Shown in pieces: positions 33,568-41,969 of a stretch of DNA of 62,347 bases. The DNA comes from Polyangiaceae bacterium (GTDB lineage: Bacteria; Myxococcota_A; Polyangia; Polyangiales; Polyangiaceae), in NCBI GenBank assembly GCA_025936115.1, contig JAICTZ010000044.1:1-62347 (forward strand). Direction: 5' to 3'. The translations under genes and the position numbers were made by a program. How positions within the stretch are numbered: the first letter of the stretch is position 1; every line of letters begins with the position of its first letter. The notes beneath the pieces were generated by a model. That model was not told the DNA's origin. It did no database searches and worked only from the letters and a program-made list of their open reading frames with translations.

Positions 33568-34274
33568 GCGTGCTCTCCCAAGCCTGCAGCGGCGGCCTGC
33601 TCTTCGACAGCGGCGAGGCGCGCCGTGGCGAGCGCGAGGCGGAAGCGAATCCAGAGTAGCAGGCTCGCGAGCAGCGTCATCGCGCCGAAGCCGAGCACGA
33701 GCGCGCGCGTCATGTCCGGGTCGTGAAGCCCGCCGCCGCCCTGCGTGATCACCTTGGGGTGGTTGCCGCCCCACAGCGTGACGGCGTAGTGAATGACGGG
33801 GAGCATCGTCGTCCCGAGAATCGTGAAGCCCGCGGCGAAGCGACGCTCCGCTTCCCCCGCGCCGCCGAAGCTACGGAGGACGACGATCGACGTGTACATG
33901 AGCACGGTGAGCAGCAGCGACGTGAGGCGGGGATCGAACGTCCAGTACACGCCCCAGGCCTTTTTGGCCCAGAGTGGGCCGCTCGCCATGACGAGCGCGC
34001 CGAAGCAGGCCGCGCACTCGACGCCCGACTTGGCCCAGGCGTCGCGCACGTCACTCGCGGTCACGAGGTACGCGGCACTGCCGAGAAATCCGACGCCGCC
34101 GCAGACGTACATCGCGTAGGCGGCAGGGACGTGAAAGTAGAAGATCTTTTGGGCGAGTCCGCCCGCGGCGAGCTGGGCCTGCGGGACCTTGAGAAACACG
34201 AACAGGATCTCGACCGCGAAGGCGAGGGCCGTCGCGGCAAACAATCCCCAAAAAATCCGGTCGCTTCGTGTCAT
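33564..34274 (-). CDS. ccmC: Haem handling/exporter permease CcmC
   Basis: A 236-residue membrane protein with six hydrophobic segments. The haem-handling WWD-type loop reads WGVYWTFDPRLTSLL, a variant of the usual tryptophan-rich motif. The two haem-ligand histidines are likely in FYFHVPAAYAMY and PVIHYAVTLW. In the System I pathway CcmC loads haem on CcmE for cytochrome c assembly. Only ccmC and two small proteins are here; ccmA, B, E and F must lie elsewhere. A cytochrome c is encoded at 56813. Confidence 0.9.
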   Translation of the reverse strand: MTRSDRIFWGLFAATALAFAVEILFVFLKVPQAQLAAGGLAQKIFYFHVPAAYAMYVCGGVGFLGSAAYLVTASDVRDAWAKSGVECAACFGALVMASGPLWAKKAWGVYWTFDPRLTSLLLTVLMYTSIVVLRSFGGAGEAERRFAAGFTILGTTMLPVIHYAVTLWGGNHPKVITQGGGGLHDPDMTRALVLGFGAMTLLASLLLWIRFRLALATARLAAVEEQAAAAGLGEHA

Positions 34275-34328
34275 GGGCGCCTCACGCTAGTACATCGGAT
34301 GAAAACTGCGTAGACGGCGATTTCTACC

Positions 34329-34787
34329 TCATCGGCGCGCCGAAACCGTGCGCCACCGACGGCGCGCGGCGGCCTCCGGCCGATCGGCGAGGCGAATCAC
34401 GCAGCGCAGCCCCGACCACGTTTCGTCCACGGCGCAGACCTTGTTGTCGACGAGGCCCGCCGCGAGCGCGACGCCCCGCACGATATTTTCCGTGACGTCC
34501 GTCGCAACGCCCGAGGAGCGCTTCGGCCATGCCACCCAGAGTCCGCCGTCCGGCAGGAGGCGCTTCACGCTCGAACCGAACCGTCGCTCGAGCTCCCGCG
34601 CGGTCGCGGCGAACAAAACGATCACGTCGAACGCTTTGTTCCGGGCGAGAGCATGCGTGACCGTCACGCCGTCGGGCAACGTGCCGAGCACGCCCTCGAA
34701 CTCCGCCGGCGCTCCGAGCAGCGCCACCACGTGTCCCGGCTTGATGCCGAGCTTCTGCGGCAGCGGGGTGCCCGAGTAACCGGCCAT
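34329..34787 (-). CDS. DUF3052 family protein
   Basis: A 152-residue protein starting MAGYSGTPLPQKLGIKPG, the typical DUF3052 opening. It continues with FDVIVLFAATARELERRF and GGLWVAWPKRSSGVATDVTENIVR, the most conserved block, and ends near ETWSGLRCVIR. It looks like a small cytoplasmic alpha/beta protein. The biochemical function of the family is unknown. It sits between ccmC and a TolC-like gene on the minus strand. Confidence 0.88.
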   Translation of the reverse strand: MAGYSGTPLPQKLGIKPGHVVALLGAPAEFEGVLGTLPDGVTVTHALARNKAFDVIVLFAATARELERRFGSSVKRLLPDGGLWVAWPKRSSGVATDVTENIVRGVALAAGLVDNKVCAVDETWSGLRCVIRLADRPEAAARRRWRTVSARR

Positions 34788-34849
34788 GCGGCTCGGAGGT
34801 TAGCACGCGCCGCCGGCTCGAAAGCGACGACGAAGCGGCCGCGCTCGAG

Positions 34850-36307
34850 CTAAACGTCGCAATTCGCTAGGGCGAGTAGCGCCGCGACACGCGCGCGCAA
34901 GACCTCGAATTGCTTCACCGTGAGGTCGAGCTCCGCCTGTCGCAGCTTGCTCGCCGTATCGACCAAATCGAAGCTCGTACCGCTGCCGTTGATGAAGGCG
35001 ACGCGGGCGAGGCGTGCGGTCTCCGACGCGACATCGCGCGCCCGCGTGCTCACGCCGAGATTCTGCTCCGCCACCGTGACACCGCGGAATGACTGGACGA
35101 CATCGAGCTGCGCCTTGCGCTGCGTGTCGGTGAGCTGTTCTTTAGCAATGCGCTCGTTGGCGAGCGCTTCTTGCCGCTGACCGCCGCGCAGGCCACCGTC
35201 GTAGATCGTCCAGTTGAGTTGGGCGCCGACCGTCCAGGAAAAGTGAAGATCGTTGGCGAAGGGAACGTTCGAATACAAGAGTTGCGTGTAAGCGTTGGCG
35301 GTCGGCCAATACGCCCAATCGACGCTGTCCTTCGCTCGTTCGCTGATGTGAAGGTTCGCGCTCGAGGCTCGTACGTCCGCGCGCTGGCTCACGTCCGACT
35401 GGGTGCGGCAGCTCGCACGAGCGTCGGCGGCGAGCTCGTCCAGCCGGATGTCCGACTGCACGCCCCAGCCCTCGGCGTAACCGAGCGCGAGGCCGAGCGA
35501 TTCGCGGGCGCGGCGCAGCGTTTCGTCGGCCGTGACGAGCTGTCCGCGCGCCGTCTGCACTTCGCCTTCGGCGCGCAGCACGTCGAGCGCGCTCGACGCG
35601 CCGAGCGTCGCGCGGCGCTTCGTGAGATCGAGCGTCGAAAGAGCGGCTCTGAGCGATTCGCGCGTCACGTCGGCCAGGCGCTCCGCCGTCACGGCTGTCA
35701 CGATCGAATCCGCGACAGCGCCGACGACCTCACGCTGAGCTTCGAGCGTCGAGAGCTGCTCGGCCTCGATCACCTGGTCGGCGGTGCGCTTGTCGTACCA
35801 AGTCTTGGGCGCGAAAATCGGAACGTTCAAGATCGCGCCGGCCCCCCACGTCGTGGGGGTGGTGGGCAGACGCACGTTGGTCGGGGTCGCCGTGATGGTG
35901 CTTGGGGGCGTGAACCCGTAGATGGTTTCGTTGCGGTGGGTCCGCAAGAGCTCCGTGCGAATGAACGTCGAGCCGAGCGCCGTGCCGAGGGTCGGCAGCG
36001 CGTACGCGAGTGCTTCCCGCGACCGCGCGCGTGCCACGTCGACTTGCGCCACCTGCGCGCGCAGTTGAGTATTGCGACTGCGCAAGAGCGAGAGTGCTTC
36101 CCGCCACGACGTGAGCGTGTGCGTCGGCGGGGGCACCGGGTTCAGCATCGGATCCTCGACGTTCGGGAGGGCGGGCTGGTCGGGCGCGGCGGTCGTCGCG
36201 GAGGGCGCGGGGCTCGGCGCGGCAGGCGCCGCACTCGGCGTCTGCGCCAGGGCGACCGAGGCGAGGGCACTCGTCGCGAGCCACAAGGAAAAGGCGGCCG
36301 TCTTCAT
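34850..36307 (-). CDS. TolC-family outer membrane efflux protein
   Basis: A 485-residue precursor. The N-terminal signal ends near ALASVALA, then comes a Pro/Ala-rich linker of about 40 residues before the fold. Two homologous halves hold long amphipathic helices: SWREALSLLRSRNTQLRAQ opens repeat 1, and ERIAKEQLTDTQRKAQLDV and FDLVDTASKLRQAELDL lie in repeat 2. It forms a trimeric channel across the outer membrane and periplasm for efflux or type I secretion. No partner pump or adaptor is adjacent, so the exported substrate is unknown. Confidence 0.9.
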   Translation of the reverse strand: MKTAAFSLWLATSALASVALAQTPSAAPAAPSPAPSATTAAPDQPALPNVEDPMLNPVPPPTHTLTSWREALSLLRSRNTQLRAQVAQVDVARARSREALAYALPTLGTALGSTFIRTELLRTHRNETIYGFTPPSTITATPTNVRLPTTPTTWGAGAILNVPIFAPKTWYDKRTADQVIEAEQLSTLEAQREVVGAVADSIVTAVTAERLADVTRESLRAALSTLDLTKRRATLGASSALDVLRAEGEVQTARGQLVTADETLRRARESLGLALGYAEGWGVQSDIRLDELAADARASCRTQSDVSQRADVRASSANLHISERAKDSVDWAYWPTANAYTQLLYSNVPFANDLHFSWTVGAQLNWTIYDGGLRGGQRQEALANERIAKEQLTDTQRKAQLDVVQSFRGVTVAEQNLGVSTRARDVASETARLARVAFINGSGTSFDLVDTASKLRQAELDLTVKQFEVLRARVAALLALANCDV

Positions 36308-36385
36308 GCCCGATCGATAGTTCCGACGGGTGCTTCCGCAAAGGCCTTGCGGACGATCGTTTTCGCGGGTCGCCGCCCTCGCGGA

Positions 36386-36982
36386 TCAGCTGCGCGGCGT
36401 TTCCGCCGACGAACGCCAGCGCTCGACGCACGACGCGGCCTCCGCGGCCGACCAACCGAGATCGCGCTCGAGGATGCGGAGCGCTCTGGCCGTTTGGCCG
36501 GCACGGGCGAGCGCATGCGCTTCCGAGCTGGCGATGGCTGCTTCGTCCGGCCGGGCGCGGCGGGCGACCGCCAGATGCCGGAGAGCGTCCCGCGGCCGGT
36601 CGAAAGCCACGTCGATCAAGTGCCCGAGGTTGTGGCGGTAGCCGGGGTGGTCGGGCTCGAGCTCGACGGCGCGCTCGTAGGCACGGCGGGCCGCGCGAAA
36701 ATTGCCGAGCAAGCTGTGCGCAATGCCGAGCACGCCGAAGGCGCGCGGTTCGGCGCCTTCACGGAGCACGTCGAGCGCAAGGCGCGCCGCGCGGAAAGGC
36801 TCGTCGCGCACGATGAGCTCGGAGAGCTCGAGTTTGGCGAAGGCGAGCTCGGGTGACCCCGGCAGAGCGGTCGCGATGAGCCGCCTCAGCATCGCGAGCA
36901 AATCCCGCTTGGGCAGTCCGCGCGAGATGGCCCAGCTCACGTCCGAGGCCAGGCGTTCCACTGCGCTACGCGGCATGCTCAA
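36386..36982 (-). CDS. TPR-repeat protein
   Basis: A 198-residue helical protein. RAARRAYERAVELEPDHPGYRHNLGHL and RDALRHLAVARRARPDEAAIASSEAHALA (read in parts) are recognisable TPR units, with weaker ones before and after. There is no signal or membrane segment. Start ATG at 36982 (an ATG at 36976 is also possible). Partner and function are unknown. Confidence 0.75.
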   Translation of the reverse strand: MSMPRSAVERLASDVSWAISRGLPKRDLLAMLRRLIATALPGSPELAFAKLELSELIVRDEPFRAARLALDVLREGAEPRAFGVLGIAHSLLGNFRAARRAYERAVELEPDHPGYRHNLGHLIDVAFDRPRDALRHLAVARRARPDEAAIASSEAHALARAGQTARALRILERDLGWSAAEAASCVERWRSSAETPRS

Positions 36983-37099
36983 TTCATTTCAGTTAGCCGT
37001 TCTCGCGCGCTCAGGCAACGGCTCTGCCGCGCTTTTTTTTCGCGAGGAACCCTCGGCGGTTCTCCGCCGCTTCGAGCGGGCAATGGGGCCGCGCTCGTG

Positions 37100-39238
37100 C
37101 TAGTCTCGACGGGCGCGTTCCGCCGTCGCGCGGCGTCCAGCAATGGTCGCCCCGTTCAGCGCCGTGATGGCCTGTTCGACTTTGTCCGGCTGCACGCTGA
37201 CGAAAGCGTGACGGTGTCGGACGCGAATGTACTCGGTCACGTCGATGCCGATGCCGGCCGTCGCAAGCACCGCCTCGAAGTCGCTCGGCTTCGCGCCGTC
37301 GCGCCGTCCGACGCTCACGTAAATCTCCGAGCCCGACTGTGCGCCCCCGCGCGTCTCGTCGTCCGCGCCGGCGCTCGGCGTGGTCTCGCGTCCGTTCGGC
37401 GTCCGCTCGCGTCCGTTCGGCATCCGCTCGCGTCCGTTCGGTGCGCGCTCGCGCCCGTTCGGCGTCGACTCGCTGCCGTTCGCTGCGGGTTCGCGTCGTC
37501 GCGCTTCGACGGCTGGGGCTTCGACGTCCGGCTGCGGTGCGCTTCTGAGGTCCGGCTCGACGCGTGGCGTCGCGGCCACGGCGGCCACGCCGAGCACTGG
37601 CTCGGCCGAGACCGTGTAGCGCGGTGCAGGTTCGTCCTCGATCGTGTAACGAGCGGGCCGCTCGCCGGCTGCCGGACGTTGGCGCTCGCTTCCGCCGTCT
37701 TGAGGACGCGCGCGGCTTCGCTCGTCAGGCCCGCGGCTTCGCTCGTCGCGCCCGCGGCTTCGCTCGTCGCGCCCGCGGCTTCGCTCGTCGCGCCCGCGGC
37801 TTTGCTCGTCGCGCCCGCGGCTTTGCTCCCGACGTGGCTCGGCAGGCACAGCGTCGTTCTCGGTGGCAGTGATCGGCGCGGCAGGCTTGGCGACGCGGGT
37901 GCGGCGCGCGGCGGTCGCTTCGTCCACGGCGTCGGGCCGCGCGCCCAAGTGGTCGCGCAAGAGGCCCGCCACGATGGTCTCGGCTTCGTCGTGGCTCAAG
38001 AGGCGCCGGGCAAGCGCGAGATCGTCGGGGTGCGGCCGTCGCGCCGAAAACGCGTCGGTGAACATGCGCAATAGGTCCGTCGCCTCGCGTGTCTTCTTGT
38101 CGCTTGCGGTCGGCAGCTGCCGCTCGATCGGCCGGAGCTTGTAGGTGAGCCGCAGCAGGTAGAGGTTGCCGACGTCGCGCGGTCCGACGAGGGAAACGGC
38201 CGTTCCCGTGCGGCCGGCGCGGCCCGTGCGTCCCGTGCGGTGCACGTAGGCTTCCGCCGACTCAGGGAAATCGTGGTTGATGACGTGCGTGAGCTGCGAG
38301 ATGTCGATGCCGCGCGACGCGACGTCGGTCGCGACGAGAAAACGCAAGCTGCCGTTGCGCGTCGCCGCCATCACCTTCTCGCGATCGGATTGCGGCAAGT
38401 CGGCGTTGAGCCAGTCCGCGGCGAAGCCTTGCTGCTCGAGCGCTGCGGCCACGCGCTTGGTCTCGTCCTTCGTGTTGCAGAAGACGATCGCGCTTTCGGG
38501 GTTTTCGACCTCGATGATTTGAATCAGTGCGTCGAGCTTGTCCCCGGGCACGATGTAAACGAAATGATTGATCTCGAGCGCGCCGATGTGATCGCCGCTC
38601 AGCGTGAGAAACTGCGGGTCGCGCAGGCGCGTCTCGGCGACGCGCCGGATGTCGGGCGGCAGCGTCGCGCTGAAGAGCAGCGTCTGGCGCGCCGCCGGCA
38701 AGAAGCCGAGAATGTCGGAAATCTGCGGCAAAAAGCCCATCGAGAGCATCTCGTCGCTCTCGTCGAGCACGAAAGTACGAATGGAAGACGGATCGAGCGT
38801 CTCGCGGTGCAGGTGATCGAGCACGCGCCCCGGCGTGCCGACGACGATCTGGGCGCCGCCTTTGATGTCGGCGACCTGTCGCGCCATCGGAGCGCCGCCG
38901 TACACCGCGGCTGTTCGCACGCCGCGATGCTTGGCGAGCGCGTCCACTTCGCGCGTGACCTGGAGCGCGAGCTCGCGCGTCGGGCAGAGCACGAGCGCCT
39001 GCACCACGTTCGAGCCGCGCTTGATGATGCCGTCGACGAGCGGCAACCCGAACGCCGCTGTCTTGCCCGTGCCCGTTCGCGCTTGGACGACTAGGTCCTT
39101 GCCTCGCACCGCGGGCTCGAAGACGGCTAGCTGCACTGGGGTCGGGTGGACGTAGCCGAGCTCGTCCACGGCGCGCCGCACCTCGGGCGAGAGCTCGAGC
39201 GCATCGAAAGTCGGAAGATCACCGCCGGAAGAGGCCAT
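37100..39238 (-). CDS. DEAD-box RNA helicase with DbpA-type RNA-binding tail
   Basis: A 712-residue ATP-dependent RNA helicase. Core motifs: GYVHPTPVQLAVF (Q motif), ARTGTGKT, PTRELALQV, motif II DESD instead of DEAD, FSATLP, and HRTGRTGRAGRTG. After about residue 430 comes a long Arg/Glu-rich disordered region with two sets of seven-residue repeats (RSRGRDE and PNGRER types). The final 80 residues (SEIYVSVGRRDGAKPSDF onward) form a DbpA-like RNA-binding domain that targets structured RNA, usually rRNA. It probably acts in ribosome assembly or RNA decay at low temperature. Confidence 0.92.
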   Translation of the reverse strand: MASSGGDLPTFDALELSPEVRRAVDELGYVHPTPVQLAVFEPAVRGKDLVVQARTGTGKTAAFGLPLVDGIIKRGSNVVQALVLCPTRELALQVTREVDALAKHRGVRTAAVYGGAPMARQVADIKGGAQIVVGTPGRVLDHLHRETLDPSSIRTFVLDESDEMLSMGFLPQISDILGFLPAARQTLLFSATLPPDIRRVAETRLRDPQFLTLSGDHIGALEINHFVYIVPGDKLDALIQIIEVENPESAIVFCNTKDETKRVAAALEQQGFAADWLNADLPQSDREKVMAATRNGSLRFLVATDVASRGIDISQLTHVINHDFPESAEAYVHRTGRTGRAGRTGTAVSLVGPRDVGNLYLLRLTYKLRPIERQLPTASDKKTREATDLLRMFTDAFSARRPHPDDLALARRLLSHDEAETIVAGLLRDHLGARPDAVDEATAARRTRVAKPAAPITATENDAVPAEPRREQSRGRDEQSRGRDERSRGRDERSRGRDERSRGPDERSRARPQDGGSERQRPAAGERPARYTIEDEPAPRYTVSAEPVLGVAAVAATPRVEPDLRSAPQPDVEAPAVEARRREPAANGSESTPNGRERAPNGRERMPNGRERTPNGRETTPSAGADDETRGGAQSGSEIYVSVGRRDGAKPSDFEAVLATAGIGIDVTEYIRVRHRHAFVSVQPDKVEQAITALNGATIAGRRATAERARRD
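37386..37480 (-). repeat. 21-base tandem repeat inside the RNA helicase gene
   Basis: About four copies of a 21-base unit, coding PNGRERx on the minus strand. The copies differ at a few positions. Such coding repeats can vary in number between strains. Confidence 0.75.
37711..37830 (-). repeat. 21-base tandem repeat inside the RNA helicase gene
   Basis: Five to six copies of a 21-base unit (CTCGTCGCGCCCGCGGCTTCG on the plus strand, nearly identical), coding RSRGRDE on the minus strand. High identity suggests recent expansion. Confidence 0.85.
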
Positions 39239-39244
39239 TTTAAT

Positions 39245-39697
39245 TCACCGCGTCTCGAGCTCGTGTTCGAGCTCGCGCGCTCGCTGCCGTTGGCGGGCGA
39301 GGGCGGTTGCCTCATACCGCACGGCGTGCTCCTCCGCATAGCGCAGGGCGTCGACTTCGCGCAGGCGCCGGGCCTCGGCGGGTGCGCGGCGACAGAGCGC
39401 GTCCAGCGCCGGACGAGTTTGCCACTCGGGGTCGAGGGCCCTACGAAAGCGCTCTAAGCTCTGGCGCTCGCCCCCGGGCTCCGCCCGTGCGGCCTGGCGC
39501 GCGCGGTCCACGGCCTGCAAAAGCCCGAGTAAACCGCCGTCGCAGCTCGCGGGCGCGGGCCCCGGCGGTCGGAAAAAGATCGCGAGCATGATCTGATAGG
39601 TCCAGAGCAGCGTCGGAACCGCGACGCAAGCCGCGAAGACCGCAATACCGATCCGCCGGCCGATGCGTCTTCCGCGGGAGCGAGCGGGGCGTGCCAT
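39245..39697 (-). CDS. Single-span membrane protein of unknown function
   Basis: About 150 residues starting MARPARSRGRRIGRRIG, a very basic cytoplasmic end. A membrane helix (IAVFAACVAVPTLLWTYQIML) and then an Ala/Arg/Glu-rich helical domain, probably periplasmic coiled coil, follow. An earlier ATG at 39715 would add six residues. It lies 6 bases before the helicase start on the same strand and may be its upstream operon partner. No family recognised. Confidence 0.65.
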   Translation of the reverse strand: MARPARSRGRRIGRRIGIAVFAACVAVPTLLWTYQIMLAIFFRPPGPAPASCDGGLLGLLQAVDRARQAARAEPGGERQSLERFRRALDPEWQTRPALDALCRRAPAEARRLREVDALRYAEEHAVRYEATALARQRQRARELEHELETR

Positions 39698-39821
39698 CCT
39701 GTGGTCTTTCAGCACGGTACCGGGCCTGCGGTCAAACCCGGCCGCACGGCCGGTGCTGCGTGGAGCGCGTGCCGGCCGTTGACCCGTCGAGCCAGCGCCG
39801 CCATAATTCTTTCACAAGAAT

Positions 39822-40880
39822 TTGAAAGCTCAGAAAGTCGCAGAAGTTCCCGGGCTGGGCGTCGAGGCGGCCGTCGATGCGCTGCGCGGCGCCGTGCGCG
39901 CGCAAGCCCCGGGCATGCGCGCAGAAGCGCGGCTGGCGGACGTCGCCGCGCTGTTCGCCGAGGATCTCGCGTGGGTCGAAGCAGAGCTCGGGCGGGCGGG
40001 CCAGGCGGGGCCAGCGCCCGGAGCCGACGCCGCGCGGCACCTCATCGCGCACGGTGGCAAGCGTTTGCGCCCGCTCGCGCTGCTCCTGAGCTCGGCTTGT
40101 TTCGGCCGCATTCCGGCGGCAGCGCGCGAGCTCGCCGTCGTGGCCGAGCTCGTGCACTCGGCGACCCTCTTGCACGACGACGTGATCGACGACGGACTCG
40201 ACCGGCGCGGCGCGCCCGCGGCGCGCGTGCTCTGGGGCAACGGCGCCAGCGTGCTCGGCGGCGACCTCCTGCTCGTCGGCGCGCTCGAGCGCACGGCGCG
40301 GCACGCGCCTCTGATCATGCCCGAGCTCATCCTCACGCTGCGCCGGCTCGTCGAGGGCGAAATCATTCAGCTGCGCGGCCGCGTCGAGCTCGACGTCTCC
40401 GAAGCGACCTATGAGCGCATTTTGCGCGATAAAACCGCGTCGCTCTTCGCCTGGGCCACGCAAACCGGCGCACGCCTCGCGGGTGCGGACGCGGCTTCCG
40501 TGGACGCGATGGCGTCGTTCGGAGAAGAGCTCGGCTTCGCGTTCCAACTCGTGGACGACGTCCTCGACTACACGGGCGAGCAATCCGGCAAGACGCTGCT
40601 CGCCGATTTGCGCCAGGGCAAGCTCACGCTGCCTCTCGTCCTGGCCGCCGCCGAGCAGCCCGTCCTGATGGGGGCGCTGCGGCGGATCTTCGCGGGTGAT
40701 CAGGAGCCCGTCGCGGTCGTGAGCCAGAGCGTGCGCGAGAGCGGTGCGTGCGACGAAGTGCGCCGTCGTGCTCGCGAGCACACGGCGCGCGCGATTGCGG
40801 CGCTCGAAGCCGTGGCCATGTGCCCGGCGCGCTCCCTGCTCACGAGCGTCGCGAGCGAGCTCGCTGCACGCGCGGCGTAA
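39822..40880 (+). CDS. Polyprenyl diphosphate synthase
   Basis: A 352-residue trans-prenyl transferase that adds isopentenyl units to make a long quinone tail or a related prenyl diphosphate. The first aspartate-rich motif is LLHDDVIDDG, followed by RRGAPAARVLWGN, and the second is FQLVDDVLDYTG. GGKRLRPLALLLSS is the IPP-binding block. Both metal sites are intact. Start TTG at 39822; it is the best in-frame start but lacks a strong ribosome site. Product length cannot be set from sequence by eye. Confidence 0.92.
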   Translation: MKAQKVAEVPGLGVEAAVDALRGAVRAQAPGMRAEARLADVAALFAEDLAWVEAELGRAGQAGPAPGADAARHLIAHGGKRLRPLALLLSSACFGRIPAAARELAVVAELVHSATLLHDDVIDDGLDRRGAPAARVLWGNGASVLGGDLLLVGALERTARHAPLIMPELILTLRRLVEGEIIQLRGRVELDVSEATYERILRDKTASLFAWATQTGARLAGADAASVDAMASFGEELGFAFQLVDDVLDYTGEQSGKTLLADLRQGKLTLPLVLAAAEQPVLMGALRRIFAGDQEPVAVVSQSVRESGACDEVRRRAREHTARAIAALEAVAMCPARSLLTSVASELAARAA

Positions 40881-40918
40881 CACCAGCGGCACGCGCGACG
40901 GCGCGCCGCACGGCTGCG

Positions 40919-41923
40919 TCAGTTCAAATGCCCGGGAGGAACCGAGTGGTCGGGCTCGGGGTCGAGGAACGTCGCCGTGATTTCGCGCTCGAGCGCGGCG
41001 CCGATTTCCGACTCCACGAGCTCGATGGAACCAGCGAGCCGTTCGACGTTGCGCTGGTAGACGAACACGCGCGCCGTGAGCGGCAGCGTCTTGTCTTCGG
41101 TGTTGACGCCGTCGAGCAAGAGCAGCGCGCGGGGATCGACGCCATCCACCACCACTTCGACGCCCGGGACCTCGGCGACGTAGACCTCGCCTTCGCGCAC
41201 GTACACTTTGAGTGACTCGGGCAAGGCGTCGATCGCGCGCCGCGCCGTGGTCTCGAACGTATCGCGCGAGAGCGACCAGGGTGGGGCCGGCACTTCCAGA
41301 TCGAGCTCGCGCGAGCGCAGGAATGCCTGCGTTGCGCCCGTCGTGTCGCCGCGCTCGTCCCGAATCAACCCGAGGTAATACCAAGCCTCCGCGTTGCGGC
41401 TGTTGCGCTTGACGGCTTCTTCGACGAGCGGGAACGCGCGCTCGGCGTCACCCACCTCGTAATGGGCGCGGCCGACCAGAAACAGATGGCTCGGGTTTTC
41501 GAACGGGCCGGCGGGAAAGCGCGCGCAGACCTGGCGCGCGCCCTCGGTTTCCCCCTTGCCGAGCAGGGCGTCGAACTTGAGCAGCAGCGCGTCGACGACC
41601 TCGTCGTCCGTCTCGGCGAGCTCGAGCGCCTGGTCGCACATCGCGATCGCTTCGTCGAACTCGCCGAGCGGGTGAATGTATACCTCCGCCGCGTTCAGCA
41701 TCGCCTCGAGGTACGTGTCGTCGAGGGCGATCGCCTGGCGATAGCTGTCGATCGCGTCCTCGAACTCGCCCTTGAGCGCCGCCACGTAGCCGAGCAGGTT
41801 ATGTGCCTCGGGTGACTGGCTATCGAGCTCGAGGGCGCGCCGGGCGCTGAGCTCGGCCCCACGCGGGTCGCCGCGCTGGACGAGGTCCCAGCCGCGGTCC
41901 AGGTGTGCCGAGAATTGGTCCAT
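40919..41923 (-). CDS. TPR protein with degenerate metallopeptidase-like C-terminus
   Basis: A 334-residue protein. Residues 1 to about 200 hold TPR units (AELSARRALELDSQSPEAHNLLGY, DAIDSYRQAIALDDTYLEA, in parts). Residues about 205-325 resemble the zinc metallopeptidase family once called DUF1025: FETTARRAIDALPESLK, then VFVYQRNVERLAGS, then a final helix. In active members that helix carries HExxH; here it reads R313-E-I-T-A317, so both zinc histidines are missing. It is probably a binding protein rather than a protease. It is divergent in job from its neighbours and has no clear operon. Confidence 0.72.
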   Translation of the reverse strand: MDQFSAHLDRGWDLVQRGDPRGAELSARRALELDSQSPEAHNLLGYVAALKGEFEDAIDSYRQAIALDDTYLEAMLNAAEVYIHPLGEFDEAIAMCDQALELAETDDEVVDALLLKFDALLGKGETEGARQVCARFPAGPFENPSHLFLVGRAHYEVGDAERAFPLVEEAVKRNSRNAEAWYYLGLIRDERGDTTGATQAFLRSRELDLEVPAPPWSLSRDTFETTARRAIDALPESLKVYVREGEVYVAEVPGVEVVVDGVDPRALLLLDGVNTEDKTLPLTARVFVYQRNVERLAGSIELVESEIGAALEREITATFLDPEPDHSVPPGHLN

Positions 41924-41969
41924 CTGCCGCCATCTCTGGTCTCGCCCGGGCAGCGAGTCAAGCCGCGGA

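Noticed and set aside
37711..37830. CRISPR-like repeat array
   Set aside because: The 21-base units are contiguous without spacers and encode in-frame protein repeats in the helicase.
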